From contig NZ_RJJY01000001.1 of assembly GCF_003751085.1 (NCBI RefSeq), positions 4,588,001 through 4,652,000 on the forward strand: a stretch of 64,000 bases of DNA, given 5' to 3'. The notes under the pieces were generated by a model, which searched no databases, was not told where the DNA came from, and saw only the letters and a list, made by a program, of their open reading frames with translations. The translations under genes and the position numbers were made by a program. Each line of letters starts with the position of its first letter. Position 1 is the first letter of the stretch. Shown one piece after another: positions 26,099-34,753 of the stretch. The stretch is from Micromonospora sp. Llam0. Lineage in GTDB: Bacteria > Actinomycetota > Actinomycetes > Mycobacteriales > Micromonosporaceae.

Positions 26099-26983
26099 TC
26101 AGACCGGCACCGCCGTCCGGCTCCGCGACCGCCGGGCCCGGCTGGACGAAGCCGGCCGCTCGTCGGCCGGCAGCGGATCGCCGGTCGGGTCGTCGGCCCG
26201 CAGCGGATCGCCGGTCGGGTCGTCGGGGGCCCGGTCGCCGCCGGGCGACCGCGACGACGGCGGGTCCACCAGCATGTCCGATGGCTCGTCGCGACGACCG
26301 GCGTCGTCGCCGGTCGTCGTGATGCCGGCTCCGGTGTCCTCGGGCGAAGCGGCGGCCGCGTCGGCCTGGGCTGAGGCGGCACCGGCTGCCTCGGCGGCGA
26401 GCACGTCCACGGCCAGGGTTATCGGCCGGCCAACCGGGCGGTTCGGTTCCCCTTCGACCGGCGACGGCACCGACGGTTCCAGGAACATCGGGTCGTCGTC
26501 ACCGTCGAACAGCTCGTTGCGGGTCGCCGGCACTTCGTCGGCCGGTACCTCGGCGGTGGCTTCGCCCTGCACCCGCCGCTCCGGGTCGTCCCCGTCGACC
26601 TCGCTGGTCGCCAACGTCGGCCGGTTGCGGGTGAACCGACCCCGTCCTCGGGCCAGGTCGTGCCCGACCGCCACCGCCTCCATCTCGTACTGCAGGCGGT
26701 TGTTGCCTTCGCCGTCGACCCAGTCGCGGGTATAGAGCCGGCCGACCACGACGACCGGGTCGCCGAGCATGACCGAGGAGCAGACCCCTTCGGCCAGCTT
26801 GCGCCAGCAGTTCACCCGGACCCGCAGGCTGTTGCCGTCGACCCAGCGGTTGCTCTCCCGGTCGAGCCGGCGCGCCGTCGAGGCCACTTTGAAGTTGGCG
26901 ACCAGCGTGTTGGTCTGGGTGGTACGCCGCCACTCCGGCGTGGTCAGCACGTTGCCGACAATCGTTACGTACGTATCGAACAT
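26099..26983 (-). CDS. Single-stranded DNA-binding protein (SsbB-like, long tail)
   Basis: 294 residues. The OB-fold domain (about 1-115) is clear: TYVTIVGNVLTTPEWRRT, ANFKVAST, VRVNCWRKLAEGV, DPVVVVGRLYTRDW. The long Asp/Pro/Ala-rich tail ends in a basic stretch (RARRSRSRTAVPV) and lacks the DDDIPF-like acidic tip that recruits partners in canonical SSB. That fits the second actinobacterial SSB (SsbB), often linked to chromosome segregation in sporulation. A 26-bp unit at 26171 recurs at 26201, giving tandem DDPTGDPL in the tail. Confidence 0.88.
   Translation of the reverse strand: MFDTYVTIVGNVLTTPEWRRTTQTNTLVANFKVASTARRLDRESNRWVDGNSLRVRVNCWRKLAEGVCSSVMLGDPVVVVGRLYTRDWVDGEGNNRLQYEMEAVAVGHDLARGRGRFTRNRPTLATSEVDGDDPERRVQGEATAEVPADEVPATRNELFDGDDDPMFLEPSVPSPVEGEPNRPVGRPITLAVDVLAAEAAGAASAQADAAAASPEDTGAGITTTGDDAGRRDEPSDMLVDPPSSRSPGGDRAPDDPTGDPLRADDPTGDPLPADERPASSSRARRSRSRTAVPV
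26171..26226. repeat. Two tandem copies of a 30-bp period inside the ssb tail
   Basis: CAGCGGATCGCCGGTCGGGT plus CGTCGG occurs at 26171-26196 and 26201-26226. It encodes a repeated acidic DDPTGDPL block. Confidence 0.9.
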
Positions 26984-27153
26984 CGCATCTCCGCAGGGGC
27001 TCGTCGGGTTGATCTGATCGAGTCGACTCGACGCTCAGCCTCGATGGACGGCACCCCTGCCGGCCAGCCGCGGTCCGGCGACGCTGTGGACAGAACCCCG
27101 GCTGTGGACAACCGCCCCGACACCGAGTTGATCTGCTATGACGCGACACGGAA

Positions 27154-27191
27154 CCGGCGGGTGGGCCGCTGCTCGGCGGCCCACCCGCCGG
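27154..27191. terminator. Hairpin after SRPBCC gene 1
   Basis: Perfect 16-bp stem (27154-27169 with 27176-27191), 6-nt loop, downstream of the minus-strand SRPBCC gene and upstream of ssb. Confidence 0.78.
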
Positions 27192-27228
27192 ATGGAGGTC
27201 GGATGGTGTCCGGTGGTGACCGGTAGGC

Positions 27229-27666
27229 TCAGCTACCGACCTCGGACCGGCTCTTGGCGATGAACTTGGGAAGGCTGTCCTTGACGTAGTATCCCCAGGC
27301 GTCGCTGCAGCCGTCGTAGCACTCGAACTGCGGCACGAGCCCCTCGTGGGTGAACGTGACCTCCGTCTTGCCGTCCTTCTCTGCGATGTCGAAGACGACC
27401 CGGGTGTCCTTCCACTCCGTCCGGTCCGTCACGAAGGTGATGTCGGCCTCGGTGACGAGCCAGACGACCTTCTTTCCGGGCACGAACTCGGTGACCTTCT
27501 GCTTCGAGTAGTGCAGCGCCCCGTGTCGGTAGGTGAACTCGGCGCCGAGACTGTCCGCCGTTCCCTCGATCTCCCCGTCCCACCACCCGCGTACGTCGTT
27601 GATGGCGTGGAAGACGTCCTCGGGGTTCTGGTGCACGCTGAAGGACGTCGTGTAGCTCTCGCTCAT
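27229..27666 (-). CDS. SRPBCC (AHSA1/START-like) domain protein 1
   Basis: 145 residues from ATG 27666 with GGAGGA upstream. The fold is the helix-grip SRPBCC type: SYTTSFSVHQNPEDVFHAI, GWWDGEIEG, KVTEFVPGKKVVWLV and EGLVPQFECYDGCSDAWGYY. Members bind small hydrophobic ligands or help Hsp90; the exact ligand is unknown. It is a clear paralog of the protein at 34920. It diverges from the F420-type enzyme at 27978 and is probably part of the oxidative cassette. No signal peptide. Confidence 0.87.
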   Translation of the reverse strand: MSESYTTSFSVHQNPEDVFHAINDVRGWWDGEIEGTADSLGAEFTYRHGALHYSKQKVTEFVPGKKVVWLVTEADITFVTDRTEWKDTRVVFDIAEKDGKTEVTFTHEGLVPQFECYDGCSDAWGYYVKDSLPKFIAKSRSEVGS

Positions 27667-27977
27667 GTCTTCCTCCTGATTGGGATGTTGCGGTGGACGC
27701 AGGCGCCCCGGATGCGAACACGACACTGCGTCGGGCGGGCCACTGGTCCTCGCCGCCCGGCGAGACTCACGCCTTCTTCTCGCCAGCGTACGGCGCACCA
27801 GACGATCCCCGGGGATCCTGCTCTACATTGGGCAAAATCGGAGAACTGCGGGACCGGTCGCCGATCCGGTGACGTTCGCGGTGCCCTTGCCGCCGCACCG
27901 GATCGGTACCGTGGAAACCCGGAGCGGCTGCCAACGCCGGCAGTACGGCCCCTCCGCCCACGAGTTGGAGTGAACCC
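27667..27977. other. 311-bp divergent intergenic region
   Basis: It separates the SRPBCC gene (minus) from the DDN-type enzyme (plus). No coding frame with good context, strong hairpin or CTTG-N7-CAAG site was seen. It must hold the promoters of both genes. Confidence 0.5.
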
Positions 27978-28415
27978 ATGCCACTGATGCCCAGGGACGA
28001 GGCCATCGACTTCAACCGAAGGGTCATCGAGGAGTTCCGGTCGAACGCGGGCCGGGTCGGCGGAATCCTGGCCGACTCGCTCGTCATCCTGGTGCACCAC
28101 GTCGGCATCCGGACCGGGATCGCCCGGACCACGCCGCTGATCTGCTTTCCGTTCGACGACCAGCGCCGCTACGCCGTCATCGGATCCAACGGTGACTCTC
28201 CGGTCCACCCGGCCTGGTGCGCGAACCTGGCCGCCATGGCTAGCACGACCGTCGAACTGGGCGAGGAAACCTTCGCGGTGACCGTCGAGCCACTCGACGA
28301 TGACACCCGCAGCCGGCTGTGGTCGGAGCTGTTCGGCGAGACGACCGGCCCGGACGAGTTCGCGGCCAGGACCGGACGGCGGCTGCCGATGTTCCTGCTG
28401 ACCCGCACGACCTGA
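27978..28415 (+). CDS. Nitroreductase-family deazaflavin (F420)-dependent oxidoreductase (DDN-like)
   Basis: 145 residues. The split-barrel fold of the F420-dependent nitroreductase (Ddn) group is recognisable: FNRRVIEEFRSNAGRVGG, VHHVGIRTGIARTTPLICFP, HPAWCANLAAM and FLLTRTT. The family uses reduced F420 to reduce quinones, nitro compounds and enones. It is cytoplasmic or membrane-associated; no export signal is seen. It lies 88 bp upstream of the HxlR gene on the same strand. Substrate unknown. Confidence 0.9.
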   Translation: MPLMPRDEAIDFNRRVIEEFRSNAGRVGGILADSLVILVHHVGIRTGIARTTPLICFPFDDQRRYAVIGSNGDSPVHPAWCANLAAMASTTVELGEETFAVTVEPLDDDTRSRLWSELFGETTGPDEFAARTGRRLPMFLLTRTT

Positions 28416-28465
28416 CGGCGCAACTCCGGTCAGCGGGGCGGCCACCTGGCCAGTTCAGCACATCT

Positions 28466-28482
28466 GCTTGCACCACGCAAGC
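28466..28482. promoter_or_regulatory. CTTG-N7-CAAG dyad upstream of the HxlR gene
   Basis: GCTTG (28466-28470), 7-bp spacer, CAAGC (28478-28482), 21 bp before the HxlR start. The same dyad (ACTTG-N7-CAAGT) is at 34737-34753 upstream of SRPBCC gene 2. Likely HxlR operator; inferred only from symmetry and position. Confidence 0.45.
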
Positions 28483-28503
28483 CGACATGCCAGACTTTGA
28501 CTT

Positions 28504-28983
28504 GTGTTGGGACGCCTGTACGCCAACGAGGTCTGCTCTGCTGCGCGGACACTCGAGGTCGTCGGCGAGCGTTGGAGCCTGCTCATCATCCGCAACGCGA
28601 TGTTCTTCGGGATGACCCGGTTCACGGACTTCCAGCGGGACCTGGGTGTGGCCACGAACATCCTGGCCAAACGGTTGAGCGAGTTCGTCGAGGCGGGCGT
28701 CTTCGAGACCCGGCCGGGTGCCGGTGGCGCCCACGTCGAATATGTGCTCACCGAGAAAGGTCGCCAGCTGCAACCGGTCATCATCGCGCTCACCGAGTGG
28801 GGTGACCGCTGGGCCAATCCGGAGGGGCGGCCGGTCACCTTCGAGCACGAAGGCTGTGGCGGCCACGTCAGTCTGCAGGTCGGATGTGCGGGTTGCGGCG
28901 GTTCTCCGGCGCCGAGCGACGTATCGGCGCGCGCCGACTCCCGGTTCATCGCGCTGCGCGAGCAGCGCAGGCAGCGACGCTGA
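28504..28983 (+). CDS. HxlR-family transcriptional regulator
   Basis: 159 residues from GTG 28504. The winged-helix HxlR domain has LEVVGERWSLLIIRNAMF, FTDFQRDLGVATNILAKRL and VEYVLTEKGRQLQPVI. There is an early Cys (NEVCSAA), the usual position of the redox-sensing Cys in YodB/HypR-like members, and a C-terminal Cys/His cluster (CGGH, then CAGC) that may bind metal. It sits between the F420 enzyme and the flavin enzymes, so it probably controls them, sensing electrophiles or quinones (inference). Confidence 0.93.
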   Translation: MLGRLYANEVCSAARTLEVVGERWSLLIIRNAMFFGMTRFTDFQRDLGVATNILAKRLSEFVEAGVFETRPGAGGAHVEYVLTEKGRQLQPVIIALTEWGDRWANPEGRPVTFEHEGCGGHVSLQVGCAGCGGSPAPSDVSARADSRFIALREQRRQRR

Positions 28984-29040
28984 ACCCGGCGCAACCTCGA
29001 CCGTGCTCCTGGTTCGACCTCGCTGCTGCACACAAATGAA

Positions 29041-29072
29041 CGCGTGGCCGGACCCATGGGTCCGGCCACGCG
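29041..29072. terminator. Bidirectional hairpin between HxlR and the flavin monooxygenase
   Basis: A perfect 32-bp palindrome (15-bp arms 29041-29055 and 29058-29072), between convergent gene ends. Confidence 0.8.
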
Positions 29073-29085
29073 AACGAGGCACCGT

Positions 29086-30270
29086 CTACAGGAACATCGT
29101 GTTGGGCTCCAGGCCGCACAGGACACGGCCGTAGGTTTCCAGGTTCGTGTTCGGGTGCATGATGCCGTGCAGATTGATCGTCTGGACGTCCCGCTCGATC
29201 CGCTGGATCGGCACCTCGGAGTACACCGACGAACCGCCGCTGGCGTTGTTCAGGATGTCCACGGCCTCCTTCGCCCGGGCGCAGACGGCACCGGCGTCCA
29301 TCCGTGCCGCGGCGCGGTCCTCCAGGGTCCACGGCTCGCCGCTGAGGGCCTTCTCATCGAGTCGGCGCACCGCCCGGTGCAGGTGGAACTCCGCTTCGTC
29401 GATCTTGACTCGCGCCTCGGCGACCTGCAGGTGGGTCAGCGTCGCGTCGATCTGCTTCTCGTAGTTGGTGTAGGTGATCCGCCGGCTCGGCAGCCGCTCC
29501 ATGAAAGCGTCCCAGGCGGCCCGCGCCATGCCGAGCGCCGGCGCGGCCGCCACGGCGACCGCGAACTGCAGGAACGGCACCCGCCACGCCTGATAGTCGG
29601 CGTTGATCTTCGACGCGTGCTGGTTGTGCATCATGACCGGCACCATGTTCAGCACCCGGTTCTCGGGCACGAACAGGTCCTGGGCGATGGTCGTGACACT
29701 GCCGGTGCCGCGCAGGCCGACCGTGTGCCAGTCGTCGACAATCGTCAGGTCCGAGACCGGAACGACCGCCATACCCGGCACCATGTTGCCGTCACCGAGG
29801 TCGATCATGATGGAGTGCGTGTCCCACTGCGCCTGCGGGGCACCGGTGTTGAAGTGCCACCGACCGTTCAGGATGTAGCCACCCTCGGTCTTCACGGCGA
29901 CCCCGTTCGGGCCGACCGAGCCGCAGAACCGGTCCTCCGGGTTCGCGAAGATTTCGTCCTGCGCCTCGTCGGGCAGCAGGCCGGCCAGCCAGGCACCGAT
30001 CGTCATGGTGCTGATGGTCCAACCGGTGGAGCCGTCGCCGTGGCCCAGCTCGGCGACCACGTCCACCACCGTACGCGCGTCCGGCACGGTGCCGCCGTAG
30101 CGCGCCGGGAACCGCAACCGGAGCAGCCCGGCGTCCTTCAGCGCGTCGAGCACCTCCGAGTGCAGGGCGCGGTTCTCCTCCTGCCACGCGGCATGCTTCT
30201 GGATCAGCGGGACCAGGTCCCTGGCCCGCTGTACGAGTTCGGGCTGTGGCGCGGACTCGATTACCGTCAT
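29086..30270 (-). CDS. Acyl-CoA dehydrogenase-fold flavin-dependent monooxygenase (group D-like)
   Basis: 394 residues. The acyl-CoA dehydrogenase fold is visible: GLLRLRFPARYGG, the central GGYILNGRWHFNTGAPQAQW and VGLRGTGSVT, and the C-terminal DILNNASGGSSVYSE and IQRIERDVQTINLHGIMHPN. The typical acyl-CoA catalytic Glu region is not seen, and the closest style is class D flavin monooxygenases (HsaA/HpaB-like) of aromatic degradation and natural-product hydroxylation, which need a reduced-flavin partner. It is the last gene of the minus-strand run FAD oxidase-SDR-this gene, after a hairpin and 280 bp. Substrate unknown. Confidence 0.85.
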   Translation of the reverse strand: MTVIESAPQPELVQRARDLVPLIQKHAAWQEENRALHSEVLDALKDAGLLRLRFPARYGGTVPDARTVVDVVAELGHGDGSTGWTISTMTIGAWLAGLLPDEAQDEIFANPEDRFCGSVGPNGVAVKTEGGYILNGRWHFNTGAPQAQWDTHSIMIDLGDGNMVPGMAVVPVSDLTIVDDWHTVGLRGTGSVTTIAQDLFVPENRVLNMVPVMMHNQHASKINADYQAWRVPFLQFAVAVAAAPALGMARAAWDAFMERLPSRRITYTNYEKQIDATLTHLQVAEARVKIDEAEFHLHRAVRRLDEKALSGEPWTLEDRAAARMDAGAVCARAKEAVDILNNASGGSSVYSEVPIQRIERDVQTINLHGIMHPNTNLETYGRVLCGLEPNTMFL

Positions 30271-30469
30271 CTTTACTCCTCCAGACGAAGGCAGAAATTG
30301 GTGCCTGGCGCAGCTACTGCGGCAGGATGGCGGGGGGACGTCCCGTCGTCACAAACTCTGGCATGAGGCCCCGACGGTCCACATCTCTCACGTTGCTCAG
30401 GAACGAACTGCATACTGAGCCGCCGGCCGAGTTCCAGTCCAACAGAACATTCGTGGGCTGAACGCAGAA

Positions 30470-30505
30470 GGGCAGTGGACGCCATTTCGACGGCGTCCAC
30501 TGCCC
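30470..30505. terminator. Hairpin after the SDR gene
   Basis: Perfect 14-bp stem (30470-30483 with 30492-30505), 8-nt loop, 46 bp downstream of the SDR stop. The remaining 200 bp up to the flavin monooxygenase start hold no gene and probably a separate promoter. Confidence 0.75.
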
Positions 30506-30550
30506 ATCACTGACCCGCCTCGGGCGGTACCGCCCGTCGTGGCCTGTCGC

Positions 30551-31288
30551 TCAGGCGGACTGAGCTGCGGCGATCTGCGCCGCCATCTGTGCGTACTGGC
30601 GCTCCAGGTTCTTCCCCCCGCCCGAACGCCAGCTGTCGGCCAGCGGCTCGGCCATGGCATCGGGGAAGATCTCCTCCTCGCCCTTTTCCAGCCCGTCGTA
30701 GACGTTCTTGGCCACGTGCTCGGGCGCTGCCTTGGCCATCACGTCGAAGCCCTTGGTCATGTCGGTGTCGACGAGCCCGGTCATGACGGCGTGCACGCCG
30801 ACGCCCTTACCCGCCAGCAGACCGCGAAGCGACTGCGACAGGTTGAACGCCGCCGCCTTGGCTGCCGAGTACGACGAGACCAACGGGAACGGCGCGAAAG
30901 CGTTCACCGAAATGTTGTTGATGATCGCACCCTGGGACCGGATCAGCGCCGGAAGGAACGCCTGAATGGTGTCGTACACCCCGAAGAAGTTCACCGCGAA
31001 CATCTTCTCGAGCACCGCGCGATCGCTCAGGTCGTCGAACGTGACCTCGCCGGCGTTGTTCACCAGCACGTCGAGTTCGCCGACGGTCTTCGCGGCCTGT
31101 GCGATCTGCCCCGCGTCGGTCACGTCCAGCGTCACCGCGGTGACCCGCCCGTCCGGGTGGTCGAACGGCTGACGCGCCCCGGCGTACACCCGCTTCGCGC
31201 CCCGGTGGAGCGCCTCCTCGAGCAGCGCCCGGCCGATGCCGCGGTTGGCGCCGGTCACCAGGACCGTCTTACCGGTGATCGTGTGCAT
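30551..31288 (-). CDS. Short-chain dehydrogenase/reductase (SDR)
   Basis: 245 residues from ATG 31288 with GGGAG upstream. The cofactor motif TGANRGIG is near residue 13, then DVTDA, NNAGEV, the catalytic NISVNAF/SSYSAAKAAA (Ser, Tyr and Lys) and an adenine-region VTAVTLDVTD. Classical SDR of usual length. It lies 44 bp after the exported FAD oxidase stop and may share its transcript. It may act on the same pathway, but intracellularly. No signal peptide. Confidence 0.93.
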   Translation of the reverse strand: MHTITGKTVLVTGANRGIGRALLEEALHRGAKRVYAGARQPFDHPDGRVTAVTLDVTDAGQIAQAAKTVGELDVLVNNAGEVTFDDLSDRAVLEKMFAVNFFGVYDTIQAFLPALIRSQGAIINNISVNAFAPFPLVSSYSAAKAAAFNLSQSLRGLLAGKGVGVHAVMTGLVDTDMTKGFDVMAKAAPEHVAKNVYDGLEKGEEEIFPDAMAEPLADSWRSGGGKNLERQYAQMAAQIAAAQSA

Positions 31289-31323
31289 TCCGTACTCCCT
31301 TTCGTATGGACGTGCTTCTGACA

Positions 31324-31342
31324 CCCGTCCGATCAGGACGGG
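31324..31342. terminator. Short hairpin at the FAD oxidase stop
   Basis: CCCGTCC (31324-31330) pairs with GGACGGG (31336-31342); it overlaps the stop codon. Weak, may attenuate rather than end transcription. Confidence 0.35.
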
Positions 31343-32961
31343 AGCTCGACCGACTGGCGGTGGTTGAAGAAGTTCCGCGGGTCGTAGGCCTTCTTCACCG
31401 CCTGCAGCCGCCGGTAGTTCTCCTTGTAGTAGAGGTCGTGCCAGGCGAAGGCCGACCCGTTCCAGGCCGGATCGCTCAGGTCGGCGTCCGGATAGTTGAC
31501 GTAGCAGCCGTCGGTCTGGTCGTTCGGTACGGGTACGCCACCGGTGTCCGCGAAGGTGTCCCGGTAGGTCTCCCGGGCCCACGCGATGTTCGCCGCATCG
31601 TCCGCCGGATTGGCCCACTGCGCCTGCCAGAGCAGCTTGTAGGCGGCCTCCCGGTGGGGAATCGCCGTCGCGGCGTTGGGGACTGCCGCAGTCCTGCCGC
31701 CGTACGGGCTGATGACGATGTTCAGATTCGGATTGTTGATGTCCGACCTAGTCATCGCCCGGTAGATCGCGGCGGCCTGAGCCGTGGTGAAGGTGTTTTT
31801 CATGAACGCGGACTTGTACTCACCGCGTAGCGTCGGGTCGTTGTTCAGCGTGTTGGTGGTACCGGTGAGCTTGCAGAACTGCAGCCATGGCATGGTGCTC
31901 TGCGCGGCGAACACGGCCGGCGTCACACCGTTCTGCAGGTGGGCCAGGTAGCTGTCCAGCATCTGTTGCGCGTTCGGCACGGCGGAATCAACGAAGGCGT
32001 ACATGTGAATTTCGCCGTTGGACCGGTGGAACGACTGGATCAGACTCGTTACCTCGCGGGTGGGGCTGTCCGGGGAGATGTTCGCGACATGCCAGCTGGC
32101 GTAGTTCTGGAGCAGGCGGATGTAGTCGGCCTCGGTCATGGTGCTCCAGCTCCACAGAGCGAAGCTGGACAGCACCTTGGACGGTGGTTTCGGCAGGAGC
32201 TGCGACGGGGCTCGGCCGTGGGCCCCCGGTGAGCGGAAGAAGTAGCGGGTGACGACGCCGAAGTTCCCACCGCCGCCACCGGTGTGGGCCCACCACAGAT
32301 CGCGGTGCGGGTCCCGCCTGTCCCGGGTGGCGATGATCGTGTTCACCCTGCCGGCGGCGTTGACCGTGACCACCTCGACGGCGTACAGGTGATCGACGAT
32401 CAGTCCGTTGCGGCGGACGAGCCAGCCCCAGCCACCGCCGGCGACGTGGCCGCCCATCCCGACGGAGTAGCAGACGCCACCAGGTAGCGTGACGCCCCAG
32501 GTCTGGTAAAGCTTCTCGTAGACGTCGAGCAGAATGGCGCCGGCCTCCACCGCGACAGCTTTCATCCTCGCGTCGTAGTAGATCCGGTTCATGTTCGTCA
32601 TGTCGATGATCGTTTCGACTTCGCTGTTGTAGACAAAGTCTTCGAAACCGTGACCGCCGCCTCGGACGGTCAGCTTGGTTCCGCGACGCACCGCGCGTCG
32701 GACGATCGGGGCAACCTGGTTCGGGGAATCCACCACGTACACCGAATCGGGCGTCGCAGTCCACCGGTTGTTCAAGCCCATCACGAGGTCGGGGTATTGG
32801 GGATCAGCCGGGGTGACGGGCGCTACCAGCGCAATCGACTCCCCATTTCCGTGCGCGTGTGCCGTGCCGGGCAATGCGGCGCCGGCCAGGGCGACGCCTC
32901 CGGCCCCTGCCGCACCGGCAAGGAACGTACGCCGTTCAAACTTCCGCTCTTCGTCAGTCAT
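31333..32961 (-). CDS. Exported FAD-linked oxidase, berberine bridge enzyme-like, Tat signal
   Basis: 542 residues. The N-terminus has a Tat signal: RRTFLAGAAGAGG, a hydrophobic segment and the AHAHG cleavage region near residue 37. The PCMH-type FAD domain has VRGGGHGFEDF (His for 8-alpha linkage) and PGGVCYSVGMGGHVAGGGWG (Cys for 6-S linkage), so FAD is probably bound through both. The C-terminal NYPDADL and the YYKENYRRLQAVKKAYDPRNFFNHRQSV motif match BBE-like oxidases, which oxidise sugars, alcohols or alkaloid/polyketide rings with O2. Acts outside the membrane. Substrate unknown. Confidence 0.95.
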   Translation of the reverse strand: MTDEERKFERRTFLAGAAGAGGVALAGAALPGTAHAHGNGESIALVAPVTPADPQYPDLVMGLNNRWTATPDSVYVVDSPNQVAPIVRRAVRRGTKLTVRGGGHGFEDFVYNSEVETIIDMTNMNRIYYDARMKAVAVEAGAILLDVYEKLYQTWGVTLPGGVCYSVGMGGHVAGGGWGWLVRRNGLIVDHLYAVEVVTVNAAGRVNTIIATRDRRDPHRDLWWAHTGGGGGNFGVVTRYFFRSPGAHGRAPSQLLPKPPSKVLSSFALWSWSTMTEADYIRLLQNYASWHVANISPDSPTREVTSLIQSFHRSNGEIHMYAFVDSAVPNAQQMLDSYLAHLQNGVTPAVFAAQSTMPWLQFCKLTGTTNTLNNDPTLRGEYKSAFMKNTFTTAQAAAIYRAMTRSDINNPNLNIVISPYGGRTAAVPNAATAIPHREAAYKLLWQAQWANPADDAANIAWARETYRDTFADTGGVPVPNDQTDGCYVNYPDADLSDPAWNGSAFAWHDLYYKENYRRLQAVKKAYDPRNFFNHRQSVELPS

Positions 32962-33489
32962 GGCAATCCCGTCCTCTCGGAATCAGAGACAGTGAGAGCG
33001 GACGACACCAATGTTCGCCGGCCACGTCCGCACATCGGTCGCCAGGCTATGAGCCGGCGGTGCCCGCTTGCTTCCTTGAAATTGCCCTCTCCCGGCGACC
33101 ACTTCTTTCGCCGCCACTCGTTGCGGTTGTTTGAAATTCCGGCAGGCAGGATCGCGATTAGACCACCGACGGTGGCGGAGTCGGTTACCAACAGGGCAAT
33201 ACCGAAGTGGCCGAGGAACATGAAAGATTGGCAGAGTCGAGCGCGCGTCCCGGTTCCGGGCGGCGACCCCAACCCACCGTCCGACGTGGGTGAGCAGTGG
33301 TCAGGTGACCGTCCCTCGGGGCGGGACCGGCGTCACACCGGCGCTGCTGCGTCACGCCACGGTCTGCGCCCGCAGCGGGCTGGAGGCGACTGCGAAGAGA
33401 CAGCAATCGAGAAGAATACATTTTTCGCTAATCGTCATAGCTTGGACGCAACCCGCCACATGCGGTCGACGAGAGGAAGAGGTAGAGCC
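32962..33489. other. 528-bp divergent intergenic region
   Basis: It lies between the minus-strand FAD oxidase and the plus-strand epoxide hydrolase. It is less GC-rich than its surroundings near 33060-33140 and 33410-33445 (a run of T at about 33420), so promoters are likely there. TTGAAATT occurs twice (33073 and 33132). No gene is supported; frames across it are read-through of the hydrolase frame. Confidence 0.5.
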
Positions 33490-34566
33490 ATGTCGTCACG
33501 GTTGGTCGATGCTCGGGTCAGGGGATCGCGGTTGACACTCAAACGGATGATCGTCGGAGGGATCACCGCCCTGGCGGTCACCATCGGTAGCGTCGGGGTC
33601 GCGGTGGCTCATGGCGAGAACGGCGCCACAGACGCCACCGCAGCGCGAGGTGGGCACGCCCAGCGCGAGCCGGTCGTCGGTCGCGCGATCTTCGACCGGA
33701 CCTTCCGCCACGGTCTGGTCCACACCGACGGCGGCAAGGTGCACTATGTCAAGGGCGGTTCCGGGCCGGCTCTCGTGCTGCTGCACGGCTGGCCCGAGAC
33801 CTGGTGGGGTTGGCATCTGGTGATGCCCGAGCTGGCCAAGACGCACACCGTGATCGCGTTCGACCTGCCCGGCCTCGGCTACTCCGCGATCCCGCGGGAC
33901 GGCTACGACCAGAAGACCACGGCCGCACGTCTGCACCAGGCGGTGAACCGGCTCGGGTACCGCGAGGTGAAGGTCATGGGGCACGACATGGGCGTGCTGG
34001 TCGGCTATGCCTGGGCCCGGGACTATCCCCGGGAGGTGACCCGCCTGGCGGTGCTCGACTCGCCGCTGCTGGGCTTCGGCCTGGAGGACGCGTACCCGCT
34101 CAGCTTCCACTTCAAGCTCAACATGGCGCCGTCGCCGGTTCCGGAGAAGATCGTGGACAACAGCGACGTCGCCACCTACCTGAACTACGTCTTCGAGTTC
34201 GCGGCGGTCCCCGACGCGATCGACCGCGACAGCCACATCCGCGCCTACCTGCACCCGGCCCGGCGCAGCGCCGGCTACAACTACTACCGGGCGTGGCCGG
34301 AGAACGCGGAGGACACCAAGGCCCACGCCGAGTCCAAGCGCCTGACCGAGCCGGTGCTCGCGATGGGTGCCGAGTTCGTCTTCGGGCTCGGTGTCGCGGC
34401 GTCGTTCGAGCAGGTGGCCGAGGACGTTCGTGGGGTCGTGGCCCCCGGCGCCGGCCACTGGATTCAGGAGGAGACCCCGGAGTTCCTGATCGACTGCGCC
34501 AACCTCTTCTTCGGGCCTGAGGGCGTGCCCGCGCCCACCGAGTCGCTCTCGAGCTGCGTCGCCTGA
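33490..34566 (+). CDS. Exported alpha/beta hydrolase, epoxide hydrolase-like
   Basis: 358 residues from ATG 33490, preceded by a purine-rich GAGGAAGAGG. A signal peptide (about residues 18-40, KRMIVGGITALAVTIGSVG then AVAHG) suggests export. The hydrolase part has HGWPETWWGW, GHDMGVLVGY (Asp nucleophile) and the C-terminal His in PGAGHWIQEE. These match soluble epoxide hydrolases/haloalkane dehalogenases. FDLPGLGYSAIP is the usual second motif. It diverges from the FAD oxidase, so the two could act in sequence outside the cell (inference). Confidence 0.92.
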   Translation: MSSRLVDARVRGSRLTLKRMIVGGITALAVTIGSVGVAVAHGENGATDATAARGGHAQREPVVGRAIFDRTFRHGLVHTDGGKVHYVKGGSGPALVLLHGWPETWWGWHLVMPELAKTHTVIAFDLPGLGYSAIPRDGYDQKTTAARLHQAVNRLGYREVKVMGHDMGVLVGYAWARDYPREVTRLAVLDSPLLGFGLEDAYPLSFHFKLNMAPSPVPEKIVDNSDVATYLNYVFEFAAVPDAIDRDSHIRAYLHPARRSAGYNYYRAWPENAEDTKAHAESKRLTEPVLAMGAEFVFGLGVAASFEQVAEDVRGVVAPGAGHWIQEETPEFLIDCANLFFGPEGVPAPTESLSSCVA

Positions 34567-34573
34567 CCTGCCT

Positions 34574-34614
34574 CGCGGGCACGGTCCACCGGTACCCGGT
34601 GGACCGTGCCCGCG
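34574..34614. terminator. Strong hairpin after the epoxide hydrolase
   Basis: Perfect 19-bp stem (34574-34592 with 34596-34614) with a 3-nt loop, 8 bp after the stop. Confidence 0.85.
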
Positions 34615-34736
34615 TTGTGACCAGCGACTTCAGCGGCGCAGGTGAGCCGAGAACATCGATGGATACCACTGTCGGAAAGTGCGTATTGCCAGCATGTGAA
34701 CCTTGCTTGACGGCACGCCGACACGCCCCACACGTG

Positions 34737-34753
34737 ACTTGCGTGACACAAGT
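34737..34753. promoter_or_regulatory. CTTG-N7-CAAG dyad upstream of SRPBCC gene 2
   Basis: ACTTG (34737-34741), 7-bp spacer, CAAGT (34749-34753), about 170 bp upstream of the SRPBCC start. It matches the dyad before the HxlR gene. Half-sites (CTTG at 34702; CAAG at 34788) lie nearby. Confidence 0.42.

Noticed and set aside
32650..33489. In-frame upstream extension of the epoxide hydrolase
   Set aside because: No ribosome site, low-complexity sequence, and the ATG at 33490 is followed by a signal peptide.
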